DNA of 64,000 nucleotides from Arctopsyche grandis (Eukaryota > Arthropoda > Insecta > Trichoptera > Hydropsychidae). Below the pieces are notes generated by a model. The model searched no databases. It was not told the DNA's origin and worked only from the letters and a program-made list of their open reading frames with translations. Position 1 is the stretch's first letter, and each line of letters starts with the position of its first letter. Shown here in pieces: positions 12,401 to 24,418 of this stretch. The stretch spans positions 12,188,501-12,252,500 of the forward strand of contig NC_135367.1 in NCBI RefSeq assembly GCF_051622035.1. Reading direction: 5' to 3'. Made by a program: the position numbers and the translations under genes.

Positions 12401-14378
12401 TTGTAAGATTTAAATTCATGGATATAATATATACGTATGCACTAACGTTAACATTTTTTATATATCTTAAAGATAGACATATATTTTTAACGATTTCTTC
12501 ATTCCCAGGTTTGTTGCAGAACTCAATTGTGTCCTGTCTTCTAATTAAAATTTCCATGTTTTTTGTTGGATTTAGCAGCATCACTCTTTATAAATAAAAA
12601 TTGTATATGATTAACTTTGTACATATGTAAATATGTTGTAGGTTAGAACTCAAAATCTCATTGTCAAAACACAAAAATGACATATTCATTGTTCATGGGA
12701 CCAATTTTAAAGCTTAAAATCATTATCATAAACCACAAGTCTTTTTTGTAACAACTATTTTTCAGATTTTTTTTTATTGTGATTAAATTTATTTTGGAAC
12801 AAATTTCGATGATTTTTCCACTGAATTTTCCAATGATTTTTTTGGAGCACTACATATGTATCATCCAAGCTATTATCTCTTTTTGCGATTTTAAAATCGA
12901 TCATGCCTAGCACAATACAAAACTTACAAAAAATTTAAAGTTAAATTACAAATAATAAATATAAACTTAGTATCAAAAAAATGTATTATATGTATTCATG
13001 TTTAGTACACCTATATTAGTAAAGGTCTTTTGTTTTTGGTTATGCAGTAAAAAGCAAAAGTTTTTTTCCCCATATTGTATTTATATGTTCAAAGCTTAGC
13101 TTATATTTTAAGAAATCGTGGAAATGTCACTTTTGTGTTCTAAGGATTCGCTATGCATTTTAAAATTTGACCTTAAATACTGATTTCCGATTTTAGAACA
13201 ACATCTATTGAAAATTCCGTATAGACTCAAGCCTTCTTTGGCACTTTGAGCTGTACCAAGTTTAAAATTGCTAGGATGAGGAAATTTATTAAATACTTGT
13301 AAAGCTTTATAGCTCTCATCATCCATATACACAATTTCATCTCTAAAAATATAATATTTATTTATGTAATTTGTTTTTAAAATTACAAATATAATAATAA
13401 TCTATTCCATATATATAATATTTGCTTACAGTGAAATTATATTGATTCCTAAAACGAGTGGTGTCACACGAGAGTCAACATTAAGACTGGACCAATTTTT
13501 ATCCAAATATTTGAGTAAAGCCCCCAAAGCATATACCGTCAACGGATAGCGGAAGTCAATAACAGAATGTAAAAACAGTTCCCGATTATTTTCAGATATG
13601 TCTTTCGGTTCATTCGGCAAACTCAATGTGTAAATGCGACGTTTGCATGATTCAAAATCTAAAAATCATATATCCAAATAATATCTATTCAAAATTTATA
13701 TAGTCTTAATTATATTTGCACAATTCTTATTACTGTATTCCTTTTTTGGTATAAAATTTAAACCCCATTTCAATTTCATACTATCGTTAGTATTATTAGT
13801 GATTGGTGATATGGAGCTTCTTTCCAAAATTAACATTTTTAATGTGTCAATGAATGTAGCCGGTGTGCGTGAGTCGGTAATCACAATTACTGGCTGAGCT
13901 TGTTTGTATAAATTCATTAACATTTTGTGATCAGGTTTTAGATCGTTTATCTCATTTAGAATATGTATCTGCAATTAAAGATGTTTGCATAAATTTCATA
14001 AAAGAAAATATCTTCTTTCACATACATATGTATGTATTTATATGTATATATGTATATTATATATATAATATACATTAATTATATTAAACCTCAGAAGTTT
14101 CTATATTGTAGTAGGCGGCTGCAAACTTTCCATTTCTCCAAAATGCAGACATTATAATCTAAATCAATAGTTACATTATAAACACTATTTAACCAAATAA
14201 GAATTCCTTTAAATAACTATTTTACCTCATCGCATTCTGTGTCTTTATCAGTTTCAGTATTTAATGGCTGATTTTGATCATTTGAATTATGGTCCAGAAC
14301 AATAATATTTAAATCTTGATCTCTAGAAACTTTCGTCGAACTTGATGTTTGTCGGTGTATATCATCTGTGATTTGCAT
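9449..14378 (-). CDS. MSH5: MutS homolog 5, meiotic crossover factor
   Basis: MSH5 pairs with MSH4 (MutS-gamma) to stabilise Holliday-junction intermediates in meiosis. Sixteen exons join in frame: 14378-14226, 14158-14090, 13968-13734, 13658-13430, 13342-13172, 12585-12447, 12345-12283, 12213-12109, 12023-11927, 11843-11656, 11558-11519, 10705-10567, 10494-10128, 10065-9853, 9774-9619 and 9538-9449. This gives 817 residues (human about 834). The core and clamp domains match through KEGLSLYGIFNRC and IDPELDKKK. The ATPase has Walker A GPNSCGKS (about 603-610) and Walker B VIVDEFGKG (about 679-687), then FVSTHFHDL. One exon is only 40 nt. The long intron between 11519 and 10705 is filled with MITEs. 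The N-terminus is uncertain: a possible upstream exon lies at 16871-16697. Boundaries rest on splice consensus and homology remembered from the human protein. Confidence 0.94.
10833..10950. repeat. Palindromic MITE family B, copy 1, in an MSH5 intron
   Basis: The left arm reads GTCGTTTATTGTTCAA and the right arm TTGAACAATAAACGGC. Internal words ATGCATTGTTAAAGGTTTG and CATTTACAAC recur at 57340-57430. It is non-coding. Confidence 0.6.
10990..11142. mobile_element. Tc1/mariner-like MITE (153 bp) in an MSH5 intron
   Basis: The ends are CCGTCTTTC and GAAAGACGG, each flanked by TA (10988-10989 and 11143-11144). The subterminal words GAAAATAAGACC and GGTCGTATTTTCGG are complementary. The TA target and this end motif fit Tc1/mariner non-autonomous elements that are widespread in animals. 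Confidence 0.65.
11254..11488. mobile_element. hAT MITE (235 bp) with 8-bp target duplication in an MSH5 intron
   Basis: The ends CAGTGGCCGGCTCGTGC and GCACGAGCCGCCACTG match those of the hAT copy at 3015-4757. GTTATATG flanks both sides (11246-11253 and 11489-11496). The inverted arms extend about 50 bp and include CTGCAGCACCCCCAG on one side and CTGGGGGTGCTGCAG on the other. Its right target duplication ends 22 bp from the edge of the 40-nt MSH5 exon. Confidence 0.85.
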
Positions 14379-14415
14379 TTATTTTTTATAAAGTGAAATT
14401 TATGAAATATTAAGA

Positions 14416-16677
14416 ACTAGCTGTATTACCCGGCTTCGCTCAGTGTTTATAATATAAACCGCTTAAACATGACTAAGCTAATTTAATTAAAAAAAAAAAA
14501 AAAATTAAAAAATTAAAAAAAAAAATAAAAAAAAAAATAAAAAAAAAATCAAAAAAAAAATCAAAAAAAAAATAAAAAAAAATCAAAAAAAAAAATTTAA
14601 AAAAATCAAAAAAAAAAATCATTTTTTTTTTTTGCCTTCTAGGGCTTCGCCCTCGGCACCCCCCTGAGCCTTTGCCTTCTAGGGCTTCGCCCCTCCACGC
14701 CCCATGAGCAATTGCCGTTTAGGGCTTCGCCCCCCATGATCAGTTGCCTTTTAGGGCTTCGCCCCTCCGCGCCCCCATGATTCAAAGCCGTCTAGGGCTT
14801 CGCCCCCCTTAGTTAATGCCTTTTAGGGCTTCGCCCCCCGCGCCCCCAAGATTAATTGCCGTTTAGGGCTTCGCCCCCCTTAGTTAATGCCTTTTAGGGC
14901 TTCGCCCCTCCGCACCCCCATGATTAAATGCCGTCTAGGGCTTCGCCCCCCTTAGTTAATGCCTTTTAGGGCTTCGCCCCCCGCGCCCCCAAGATTAATT
15001 GCCGTTTAGGGCTTCGCCCCCCTTAGTTAATGCCTTTTAGGGCTTCGCCCCCCCGCCCCTAGGGCGGCGCCCCATAAGACTGCGCCCCTAAGGCTGCGCC
15101 CCATAAGACTGCGCCCCTAAGGCTGCGCCCCATAAGACAGCGCCCCATAAGGCTGCGGCCGATAAGGCTGTGCCCCATAAAGCTGCGCCCCCTTTTGAGC
15201 CCCATGGGGCTGCGCCCCATGAGGCTGCGCCCTCATGAAAAAAAATTAATTAAAAAAAATTAAAAAATTTTAAAATTTTAAAAAAAAATTTTAAAAAAAA
15301 ATTAAAAAAAAAATAAAAAAAAATAAAAAAAAAAATCAAAAAAAAAATCAAAAAAATTTTTTTAAAAAATAAAAAAAAAATCAATTTTTTTTTTTTGCCT
15401 TCTAGGGCTTCGCCCTCGGCACCCCCCTGAGCCTTTGCCTTCTAGGGCTTCGCCCCTCCACGCCCCATGAGCAATTGCCGTTTAGGGCTTCGCCCCCATG
15501 ATCAGTTGCCTTTTAGGGCTTCGCCCCTCCGCGCCCCCATGATTCAAAGCCGTCTAGGGCTTCGCCCCCCTTAGTTAATGCCTTTTAGGGCTTCGCCCCC
15601 CGCGCCCCCAAGATTAATTGCCGTTTAGGGCTTCGCCCCCCTTAGTTAATGCCTTTTAGGGCTTCGCCCCTCCGCGCCCCCATGATTAAATGCCGTCTAA
15701 GGCTTCGCCCCCATGATCAGTTGCCTTTTAGGGCTTCGCCCCTCCGCGCCCTCATGATTAATTGCCGTCTAGGGCTTCGCCCCCCTTAGTTAATGCCTAT
15801 TAGGGCTTGCGCCCCATGAGGCTGGGCCCCCCGGGCCCCCTTCGGGGCCCCACGGGGCTGCGCCCCTTGTGGCGCCCCCTTTTGAGCCCCATGGGGCTGC
15901 GCCCCATGAGGCTGGGCCCCCCGCGCCCCCTTCGGGGCTTCACGGGGCTGCGCCCCTTGTGGCACCCCCTTTTGAGCCCCATGGGGCTGCGCCCCATGAG
16001 GCTGGGCCCCCCGGGCCCCCTTCGGGGCCCCACGGGGCTGCGCCCCTTGTGGCGCCCCCTTTTGAGCCCCATGGGGCTGCGCCCCATGAGGCTGGGCCCC
16101 CCGGGCCCCCTTCGGGGCCCCACGGGGCTGCGCCCCTTGTGGCGCCCCCTTTTGAGCCTCATGGGGCTGCGCCCCATGAGGCTGGGCCCCCCGGGCCCCC
16201 TTCGGGGCCCCACGGGGCTGCGCCCCTTGTGGCGCCCCCTTTTGAGCCCCATGGGGCTGCGCCCCATGAGGCTGGGCCCCCCGCGCCCCCTTCGGGGCTT
16301 CACGGGGCTGCGCCCCTTGTGGCACCCCCTTTTGAGCCCCATGGGGCTGCGCCCCATGAGGCTGGGCCCCCCGGGCCCCCTTCGGGGCCCCACGGGGCTG
16401 CGCCCCTTGTGGCGCCCCTGGCGGGGCCCCATGAAACTACTCGCCTTGCGCCCCCGCGGGGGTGAATCCATTGAATCGAAAAAAAAAATCGGCGCCCATG
16501 GATCGAAAAAAAAAAAAATCGAATCACGTGTTCGATGACGTCACCGATCTACGGACGACGACGAAGACGACGACGAAGACGACGAAGACGACCAAGGATA
16601 TTTACATACATACAAAGTCTCTTTCCAAATTATAGATTAGATACATACAAAGTCTCTTTCCAAATTATAGATTAGAT
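14416..16677. repeat. Composite repeat element with A-rich tracts and G/C-rich minisatellites (2.26 kb)
   Basis: The head is ACTAGCTGTATTACCCGGC, then a 45-bp segment shared with the long inverted arms at 55809 and 63391. After this come an A-rich tract (about 14495-14633), a G/C block (14634-15235), a second A-rich tract and a second G/C block starting at 15397. The second G/C block repeats the first at an offset of about 763 bp. A 90-bp array, a GACGACGAA-type trinucleotide run (about 16548-16590) and a 3' end follow. The 3' end, ACAAAGTCTCTTTCCAAA through ATTAGAT, is present twice in tandem (about 16602-16677). No protein or transposase is visible. It lies 38 bp upstream of the MSH5 start codon used here. 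Confidence 0.7.
15801..16440. repeat. 90-bp tandem array, about seven units
   Basis: The anchor word TTCGGGGC recurs at 15841, 15931, 16021, 16111, 16201, 16291 and 16381, exactly 90 bp apart. The units at 15931 and 16291 share the same variants (GGGGCTTCACGG and GGCACC), so a four-unit higher-order repeat of 360 bp is visible. Each unit holds CCCCCTTCGGGG-type inverted repeats. Because 90 is divisible by three, frames stay open on both strands; these are not considered genes. Confidence 0.9.
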
Positions 16678-16696
16678 GTATTAGATGGTTTTGTAC

Positions 16697-16871
16697 CTTT
16701 GCGCAATTGAAATACGTTTTTTGGTGTTGCTGTTGATGATGAGGACGCAACATCTTCTGTACTTTGAGCATGGCTCCAGTCTGGGCTTACTTCCATTCTT
16801 TCCTGTGTGACTGCCAACTCCCTTTCTCTTTGAGATTCTTCGCATGTTGGAAACTCATTTTCGGTAGACAT
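16697..16871 (-). CDS. Possible upstream first coding exon of MSH5 (Ser/Glu-rich), or an orphan short ORF
   Basis: A minus-strand ATG at 16871 opens 58 codons of acidic, serine-rich sequence (EESQRERELAVTQERMEV, then VASSSSTATPKNVFQLRK). It ends in a good donor, AAAG/GTACAA, at 16697, in phase 1. The first MSH5 exon contains an acceptor, ATCACAG/ATGATA, at 14365 that would accept phase 1 and keep the frame. The joined protein would be 871 residues with an extended disordered N-terminus. The acceptor has a poor pyrimidine tract, and such tails are not conserved enough to recognise. The alternative is that this is a non-coding ORF. Confidence 0.35.
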
Positions 16872-16877
16872 TTTTCA

Positions 16878-18326
16878 CCCAAATGATCGAACGTGATACA
16901 AATTTAAGTAAAATTCTACAGAAATTGATCTTAAGAAATTAATAAACGACTATGAACCTTATTTAATTGTAATAAAATTTTGATTTTTTTTCAGTTTCTC
17001 TCATCTCAAATATTAAAAATATCAATTAGTAGTTGGTTTTAAGAATTTAATAATATAAATGGTCCTATTTACCAGTTTGTAAGAAAGTCGTTTAAGGAGA
17101 TTTTATTTGATTATATAAAAATTAGTCGTTTATAGATATGTCCATTCATTCAAGTAAGTAAGGTTGATAAAATAATGGGAAAATGCATATATTTTGCTGA
17201 AAGTCACCTGATCTAATTGTAATTATTGTAACGTGGGAACATTATAGGGATTATCCACCGCCTAAAGTACATTTGGAGGTGAACGATGGAAACCCTCGGA
17301 TTAGGCCGAACGGCACTTTCCACTAGTTCTCAGAATCCGGACGAGAACGTGAGACTGTAAAACTGTGCGTGCCTAAACAATGGATAAACAAACGGATCTG
17401 GGAAGATGTAGTGAGCACCTTGCCCTTTAAAAGGAGGTACACTTGATACAGAGGATATTCTGGAACGAGCCCTGGCTACGCGTGAACCTCCTGAATCATT
17501 CAATCAACCCACCCCTACACAAAATTATAATATAAACAAATTGGCCAAGTCTATGAATTACTGATATGATACGGATTAGGCTTTCATTTATTTTAAATTT
17601 CGTAGTACTATAGGGGATAAAACGAATGAGACGACTTGCATGTTGATGCACGTGATTTTATTATGGAAGCCGAAGGTGGAGTGAGTAGCAATTCTGAAAC
17701 ACGGGCGAGTTGGTCTTTTTGTTGGTTGGTTGAAACACAACTCGCAGGAAGGAGACCAAACTCGACCATGTCATATAGCGAGTCGCCACAGTACCTAGGC
17801 TAGATTTCGTTAAATTCCATCTGCTGTAGAAAGATACGTACAATGTTATATTGTCCGCACAAAATGCTATTGGTAGAGAAGCGGTGTAAGGGACAGCATG
17901 TACATTTTACCTAAGTGTCTTCCTACAGCGGATGGACAATAGATGACGTCACCTTTTGATTTACTGCTCATCAATGGGGAATGGAACATTTCAGATAAAG
18001 GGATAAAAAATATTTAATTCCATTTAGTTTTTCTCAAAAACTTATTATGCTTAAGATAAATTATTGTAGTAAATAATGTGCGACACTAATTTTTGGAATA
18101 AACCAAATCCCTTTAGATATATTTTTTTCTGTCAATATTTATATAGTTGATAGTAGTATAATGTGTTGATTAGGCCAACAAAACATTCTGATGAGGTGGG
18201 GGTGTTTCACTGTTTATGTGGATGCTGCTGTCAAATGTCAATTGAGTTTGTGAGTCAGTCTGTATAGTGTACGGTTAGTCAATCAGTAAAACAGGAGAGT
18301 CAGTGATCAGCTGACTCTCCAGAAAG
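16878..18326. other. Intergenic region before TMEM104
   Basis: The first and last parts are AT-rich. A stretch at about 17222-17960 is less AT-rich than its surroundings and looks like unidentified repeat. The part from TGTAACGTGGGAAC (17227) to about 17525 might be a solitary LTR-like fossil, but its ends are not convincing. TMEM104 regulatory sequence is presumably near 18200-18326. Confidence 0.4.
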
Positions 18327-20556
18327 ATGCCATCTGAAACGGGGGCTCGATACTCCATGCTAGTATGACGTTTTCTTTGTTTGAAATAATATTCAATATA
18401 AATTGACAGTCATCTGTTCTTAACCGAATTATATATTACAGTATTCTTTGAATTTGTGTATTATTTTAGGTTGGACTTGTTTTCATATTTAATATAATCG
18501 TTGGAACTGGCGCTTTGACGTTACCCGGTGCTTTTTCCAAAGCAGGATGGCTGTTAGGGACAATATCTATTATATTCTTAGCTTTCATGAGTTTTATTAC
18601 AGCTACGTATGTGATAGAATGTATGGCTTGCGCTAATGCCATTATTAAGTGGAGGAATTCCGGATTAGCAAACTCACCTTTCGTATGTCGAATGATTTCT
18701 TATTTTATATTTACATATATACATATTTATATCGATGTCACATTAATTTCAGTCGATTCAAGACGCGGCTGAAGCTGAAGAGAGTGCAGACGAAAATACT
18801 CCAATAAATCAAGATCGTCCCGATCGCAATGCTAATGAAATAGAAAGGCTAATATCCACAGTATCTTCGCGTTACTATGCGCTTGACAATCGAGTAGAGC
18901 TCGGCGAGATGGCTGTATTATTCTTTTCTCGCTTTGGAAAGGTGGCGTTCTATGTGACGATGATTGTCTATCTGTTTGGAGATCTGAGCATTTACTCAGC
19001 GGCTGTGGCTAAGTCTGCTATGGACGTCATATGGTGATTATATGAAATTTTAACATTGAAACGTTTTCGAGGATGCGTTAAACTGATTTCTTGTTTGTGT
19101 GAACAAGATTAGTCATTACGTTCAAGCTCTGACCTATGAATTTATTTTAACGATATTGTTAATCTTATAAAAACATAAAATATATATATTATAATATATA
19201 TTTTATATTTATAAAAACATAAAGCGCTGTTATCAAAATGAGTAATAATTTCCAGGAACGAAATTTATTTTATCAAAATAGTATGTACATATGTGTCTAT
19301 GTATATATATAAATAAAGAAGCTTATTTATATATATACTTATTTATTATAAATGCTTTTCTCATTCGATTGTATTTAATTTTGCAACTTTTGACGCTGAT
19401 TTTCTTATGAATGTTTCGAAATCAAAATATTAGATTTTTTTTCAACTTGGCTAATTTTTGCATTAAAAGTATTCTAATTTAAACCCACAATTTTCAGCTC
19501 GGAATCCGCAAATCTTTCGAGAACTAGTTTCCCCGACAACAGCGATTGTTTCAATCACAACATAAGACACTCGTCTTTTACGAGACTTGATTGTTACCGA
19601 GTGGCTTTAGTGACATTCTTGATGGTTTTAGGACCATTTGTGTTCTTCAACGTTCAAAAAACGAAATATCTTCAAATGATAACAACTGTAATGCGTTGGC
19701 TGGGTAATAAGCTTGTTTCATATTTCAATAATAACTGTATATAATATATATGTAACTAATCGTTTTTATTTTATTTTCAGCCTTTATTATAATGATATCA
19801 TTAGCGTTCCGAATGCTAATAATCAATGGTGTCAAAGGAAAACCTCCCGTATTCGACATGGCGGGAATTCCAGCTTTATTCGGCGCTTGTGTCTATTCTT
19901 TTATGTGTCATCATTCACTACCCGGAATGATAGCTCCAATAACGTCGAAGAAATCAATCGGATCGTATCTTTCATTAGATTTTATCTTGATAGGAACCTT
20001 TTATTTATTATTGGCTCTGACAGGAATATTCGCTTTTACCCATTTGGAAGATTTATATACACTGAATTTTATTCCAACAAAAGGTGATGGCGCCGTCTTG
20101 CAAATGACTGAATATTTCCTAGCCCTCTTCCCCGTATTTACACTTTCAACTAGTTTTCCTGTTATGGCCATCACATTGAGGAACACAATTCAAGGTGTAT
20201 TCTTAGACGTGTCTCGTCTCGACTCGTATAATTTGTTCCTGCGTAAATTGCTATTTCCAATTCTTACAGTCATTCCACCTATTTTGATAACAATGTTTTT
20301 CGAAGACATTTCCATCCTCGTCAGTTTCACAGGATCGTTTGCAGGTGCTGGTATTCAGTATGTTATACCGACATTCTTGGTTTTATGTGCCAGAAAGGAG
20401 TGTGCTGAAGTCTTCGCTTTGAATGTCTCTAATCCATACGAGAGTCCATTTAAGAATAGATATTGGGCTTTTTTCGTTTTGGCATGGTCTGTTATATGCG
20501 TAGTAATGGTCTCTGTGAACATGATCCAAAAACATCCAGCACAGTTATTGTTTTAA
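18327..20556 (+). CDS. TMEM104: TMEM104-like transmembrane amino acid transporter-family protein
   Basis: This is a polytopic membrane protein of the amino acid transporter (SLC32/36/38-like) fold. The substrate of TMEM104 is not established as far as I know. Five exons join in frame: 18327-18362, 18480-18682, 18753-19033, 19498-19704 and 19781-20556, giving 500 residues (human about 496). The first helix carries IVGTGALTLPGAF, the family signature. Other close matches are FMSFITATYVIE, YLFGDLSIYSAA, GPFVFFNVQKTKYLQ, VYSFMCHHSLPGM and TGSFAGAGIQYVIP. About ten to eleven hydrophobic segments are visible. A hydrophilic acidic loop at about residues 80-120 lies between the second and third helices. 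The first exon codes only 12 residues; its ATG was chosen because it is followed by a good donor, and the TGARYSML segment matches the TMEM104 start. Confidence 0.93.
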
Positions 20557-23500
20557 ACTTGTATAGCCGTTGTCAATCTCAAAGGTTTAAGCCTTGTACT
20601 GTTTTTTTTTTGTGCTTCTATAATGTGTTCTCGCTGCCATTCAATTGGTACTTGAAATATCTCATTCTTTCATCCTAAGATTTTAGGCTTATATATTTCA
20701 TAAATTTTCTGTTAATAAATCTGATGACAAATTACGTACATATATAATTTTCTTTCAATTAATTTTCAATACTCTCGTTAATTTCGAGTTTTGCAGTGTC
20801 TCGTAATATAAAATGCTGCATTGTTTATAATTGGCCACGAAGGCGCGTTGGGGTTTACCTGTTAGGCCTTCCTGGTATATATGTACAATTCAAGTACGTA
20901 TGTACATACATATATAAAATATTACACGCTATAATAATACCTTTTTGTCTGATATATGTATGTATATGTTTATTTTTTATGCTCAATGTTGTATTTATTC
21001 ATATAATCGAAATGATGTCATTGAAACTTAAATATGCTCAAATTTTTTTTCTATTGGTCCTTTATGCTTTCGTGAAACAGAAACTACAACCTTATCTTTT
21101 CTCTGTTATCCATATGTTTATCGTTTGAGCTTTTTTATTTTATGACGTGCCATTTCTTTTCTGTTTTAGGTGTGTTAATTAACAAAGGTTTTCATTGGAT
21201 ACTTTATTTTATTTTAATGTTTTTCATTTATTTTGAAATGGCCATAAATAATGATATTAATTGTATAAAGAAACTAAATGTTTTCATAACAGCTGTGTAT
21301 GTATTTGGATATGCTAAACCTGTTTACTTAACATGACATATATTCTTAAAGTATGTGAAATTAAATATGGATTAGATATATAAAGAGAATATTCTGTATG
21401 GCACAATGTTTTGAATCATGTGATTAGATGCTAATTATTAGATTTTAATTTTATTCTACTAGACAACGTTAATGAAATCGACAAGCATGAATAGTGATAT
21501 TTCATACAATGTTCCTAGCGGTACTAGTTGTTAGACTAAAAATTTTAAAGTGTTCCATTAATCAAAGATAATAATGTGTGTTTAATGTACTATGAAAATT
21601 TATTATGAGATATGTAGTTATAAATTATATGATAATGGTGTTGAAATTTTGAAAATTTTATAATTTATACTGTGATATATCAAATTATCGCCGAAGCTGC
21701 ATAAAAATGCATGAACGTATGCAGAATTCATTGCTGCGTCTTTGGTAGTGCATTGATATTTTTATATGTATATTTATTGCGACTTTAACTTAAACTAATT
21801 TCAATTATCTGACGTGGAAAATGGTGAAGATTGGAATTCAAAGCGAAATTATATAATGGGAACATTGTAATATATATGAAAATAACTGAAAATACTAATA
21901 TTGATTCAAAATACTAGTAAATCAGTTTTTTTACACTCGGTAAGATTTGATTTTAAAATTCTAGAAACCTAGATTGTGTCACTATTTTCGTTCTTTGTTT
22001 GTTTCCACATTTTATATAATTTGTTTGATCAGATCACATCGCTTTGTATTTCATAAAAATATGTCAGATAATTGGAATACTAATGCAATTGACAATATAC
22101 TTATTATAACAATTAAAAAATTTCCATAACATAAGTTTTTATATGGATTTATTAAATGTTCTATTTGACGTTTTTAATAATTTCCTTTCTGCTGTTACTA
22201 CAATGCAATATGTATAACAGTTTTATATATTGTAAAATTAAATTGCCAAATATTGTATGAATGGAGTTTTTCTTAATATGTGCAAGATAGTCTGTTTTTC
22301 TATGTTGCAAGGTCTGCCCCAAGTTTTGCGTCTGATTTACCATGTTTTTTAAACTGATGAACGTAAGTGTAGGCCTGCATTGGCTGTCAAATGTTATTCT
22401 ATCACTTTTCAGATGGATCTATAATTTAAATGTAAACCATTACATATATTTCATATTACTAATCGTTTTAATGAATTTAAACAAACAGTTATCTAGTATT
22501 GGTAAAGTCTGATTTGTATAAAATTAAAATTATTTATATTTATTTCCAGTGTGTGTATTATATATTTTATCGATAGAAAAATGACTTATGTATAATCATA
22601 TTTTTGTGTCCATTGATGAACAATAATTTTTAAATAAATATTTTTACATTAAATAAAATGAGTTCGTTTAAATTAAGAACATAAACATTTAATAATGCTC
22701 ATTTATTACATACATTTAAATATTTCATACAATTTGAATAACAGTTGTTTTTATTTTGACGTTATGACAAAGAGATTCACTTGAAAGTTTGAAAAATTAT
22801 ACAATACGCATTAAATCAATTTTTTTATTTATTTCATATGCATTCAACAAAAGCGGTTTTTATATTCCTCATTGTATATTAATTAATTAGGCTTTTCAAA
22901 AATGTCAAATTTAACAGGCAACGTTCAACGTATTATTTTATTTACACGATGATTACACGGACAACACTCACATTGATTTTATACATCATACCAAAATAAT
23001 TTTTGTTCATATATTATAATTTTACATCAATTTATAAGTACACATGAATTAATATTTATCACAAAGCCATATTTTAGTGAAATATCAATTCTATTACATA
23101 AGTATATAGTATTTTATATATGTATGTAGCGTAACAATATTATCCTTTCAATGTGCAAACACATACATATGTACTATTAATTTTGACACATATTAATTGC
23201 TAATATTTTTTTTTACTTTCTATTTATTTTTGTTTTAATTGATACATTTGATTAAGAGTAAAAGCACTTACTTGATATATGTAAATATAAATATATTTTG
23301 AAATTTGAGCTCTAACTACGTATTTATTTTACAAATTTCTGTACATATTTGAATTTAAGCGTTCAGTAAAGGCTACAAGTTTGTATAAAATGTATTATTT
23401 ACATTTTAGAGCTTTGAAAATGATCAGATTTTTTTTGTACTTGATAGATATATAATATACAGTTCACGATTGATTTAAAAACTATGTAGAACTTTCTGAT

Positions 23501-24418
23501 CAAACCTCACATACAAAGGTGACACGAATCCAATTAGAATAAGTGAAAAATCTAAAGCTAAATCAAATTATATATTTTCTCTAAATCACTGTTTTAAAAA
23601 TATTATAGCATTTTGTGTTTAGTAAATTAGCAGGTATTATTAGTTTTATAAAGTGTCCAAGGATGTTATGAACAAAAATAATATTTAATATACCTATACA
23701 TACATAGATATACATATTACCAAAAAACATTTTAACAACCTTTAGTGTCGATAAAAGTAGCATATACGATCTTGATTTAATTCATAGAAAAATTGCTAAA
23801 AATTAATAAACATTTTATAAAATTACAAATACATATGTGTAGCTACACTTGCATAAGATTTAAACTGGTGTACATTTTAAATTTAATTCAAAGTAAGGCA
23901 AACATCAGGAATATGTAATATAATAACACAGGCATGCGAATACATAGTCTAAATTGTCTTCGCATCTTCGTAATAAATATAAAAATAATTAATCAATATA
24001 TAATATGTATTAATTTTCTATAATACTACGTAATTAAAGGCTTGCAAAATGATTTTTGTCTCTTTTGAATTTACAAATTAGCTAATACAGGCTTTTATTC
24101 AATACATTAGAGCCAATAGTGACAGTCAAGCCCAAGAGTCGTCGTTCGATTATAGTCGATTTCACGGCAAGTTTATCAAATCATACTGAACATTCATTAT
24201 TTGCCTTTTCCTAGTTTCGAATATAATAAATACAATGAGAATTGAAATCTAACTACATTTCTACGATATCATATTTTGTAACATTTTCGTATCACCTTTC
24301 GTAATACCTAAATATTCATAAATATGTATTTGTGCTCCCCTATATCAGAATATGCATACGTTTTCTTAATACTTTATCTCATGCGGTTCGGTTCATCAAG
24401 TTGTGATTTAATTAAATT
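20557..24418. other. Long AT-rich intergenic stretch
   Basis: About 3.9 kb between the TMEM104 stop and the TBC1D16 stop. The frames are short and rich in F, I, Y and L as expected of AT-rich non-coding DNA. Microsatellite-like ATACATATGTA words are frequent. The 3' UTRs of both genes probably lie here. No RNA gene or transposon end recognised. Confidence 0.55.

Noticed and set aside
15786-16538. Several long overlapping reading frames on both strands (up to 243 codons)
   Set aside because: They follow the 90-bp tandem array, whose length is a multiple of three, so frames stay open without selection. The products are simple Gly/Pro/Ala/Arg repeats.
17227-17525. A second solitary LTR fossil starting TGTAACGTGGG
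   Set aside because: A TATA-like word is present, but the right end and a target duplication could not be fixed. Left as unassigned repeat.
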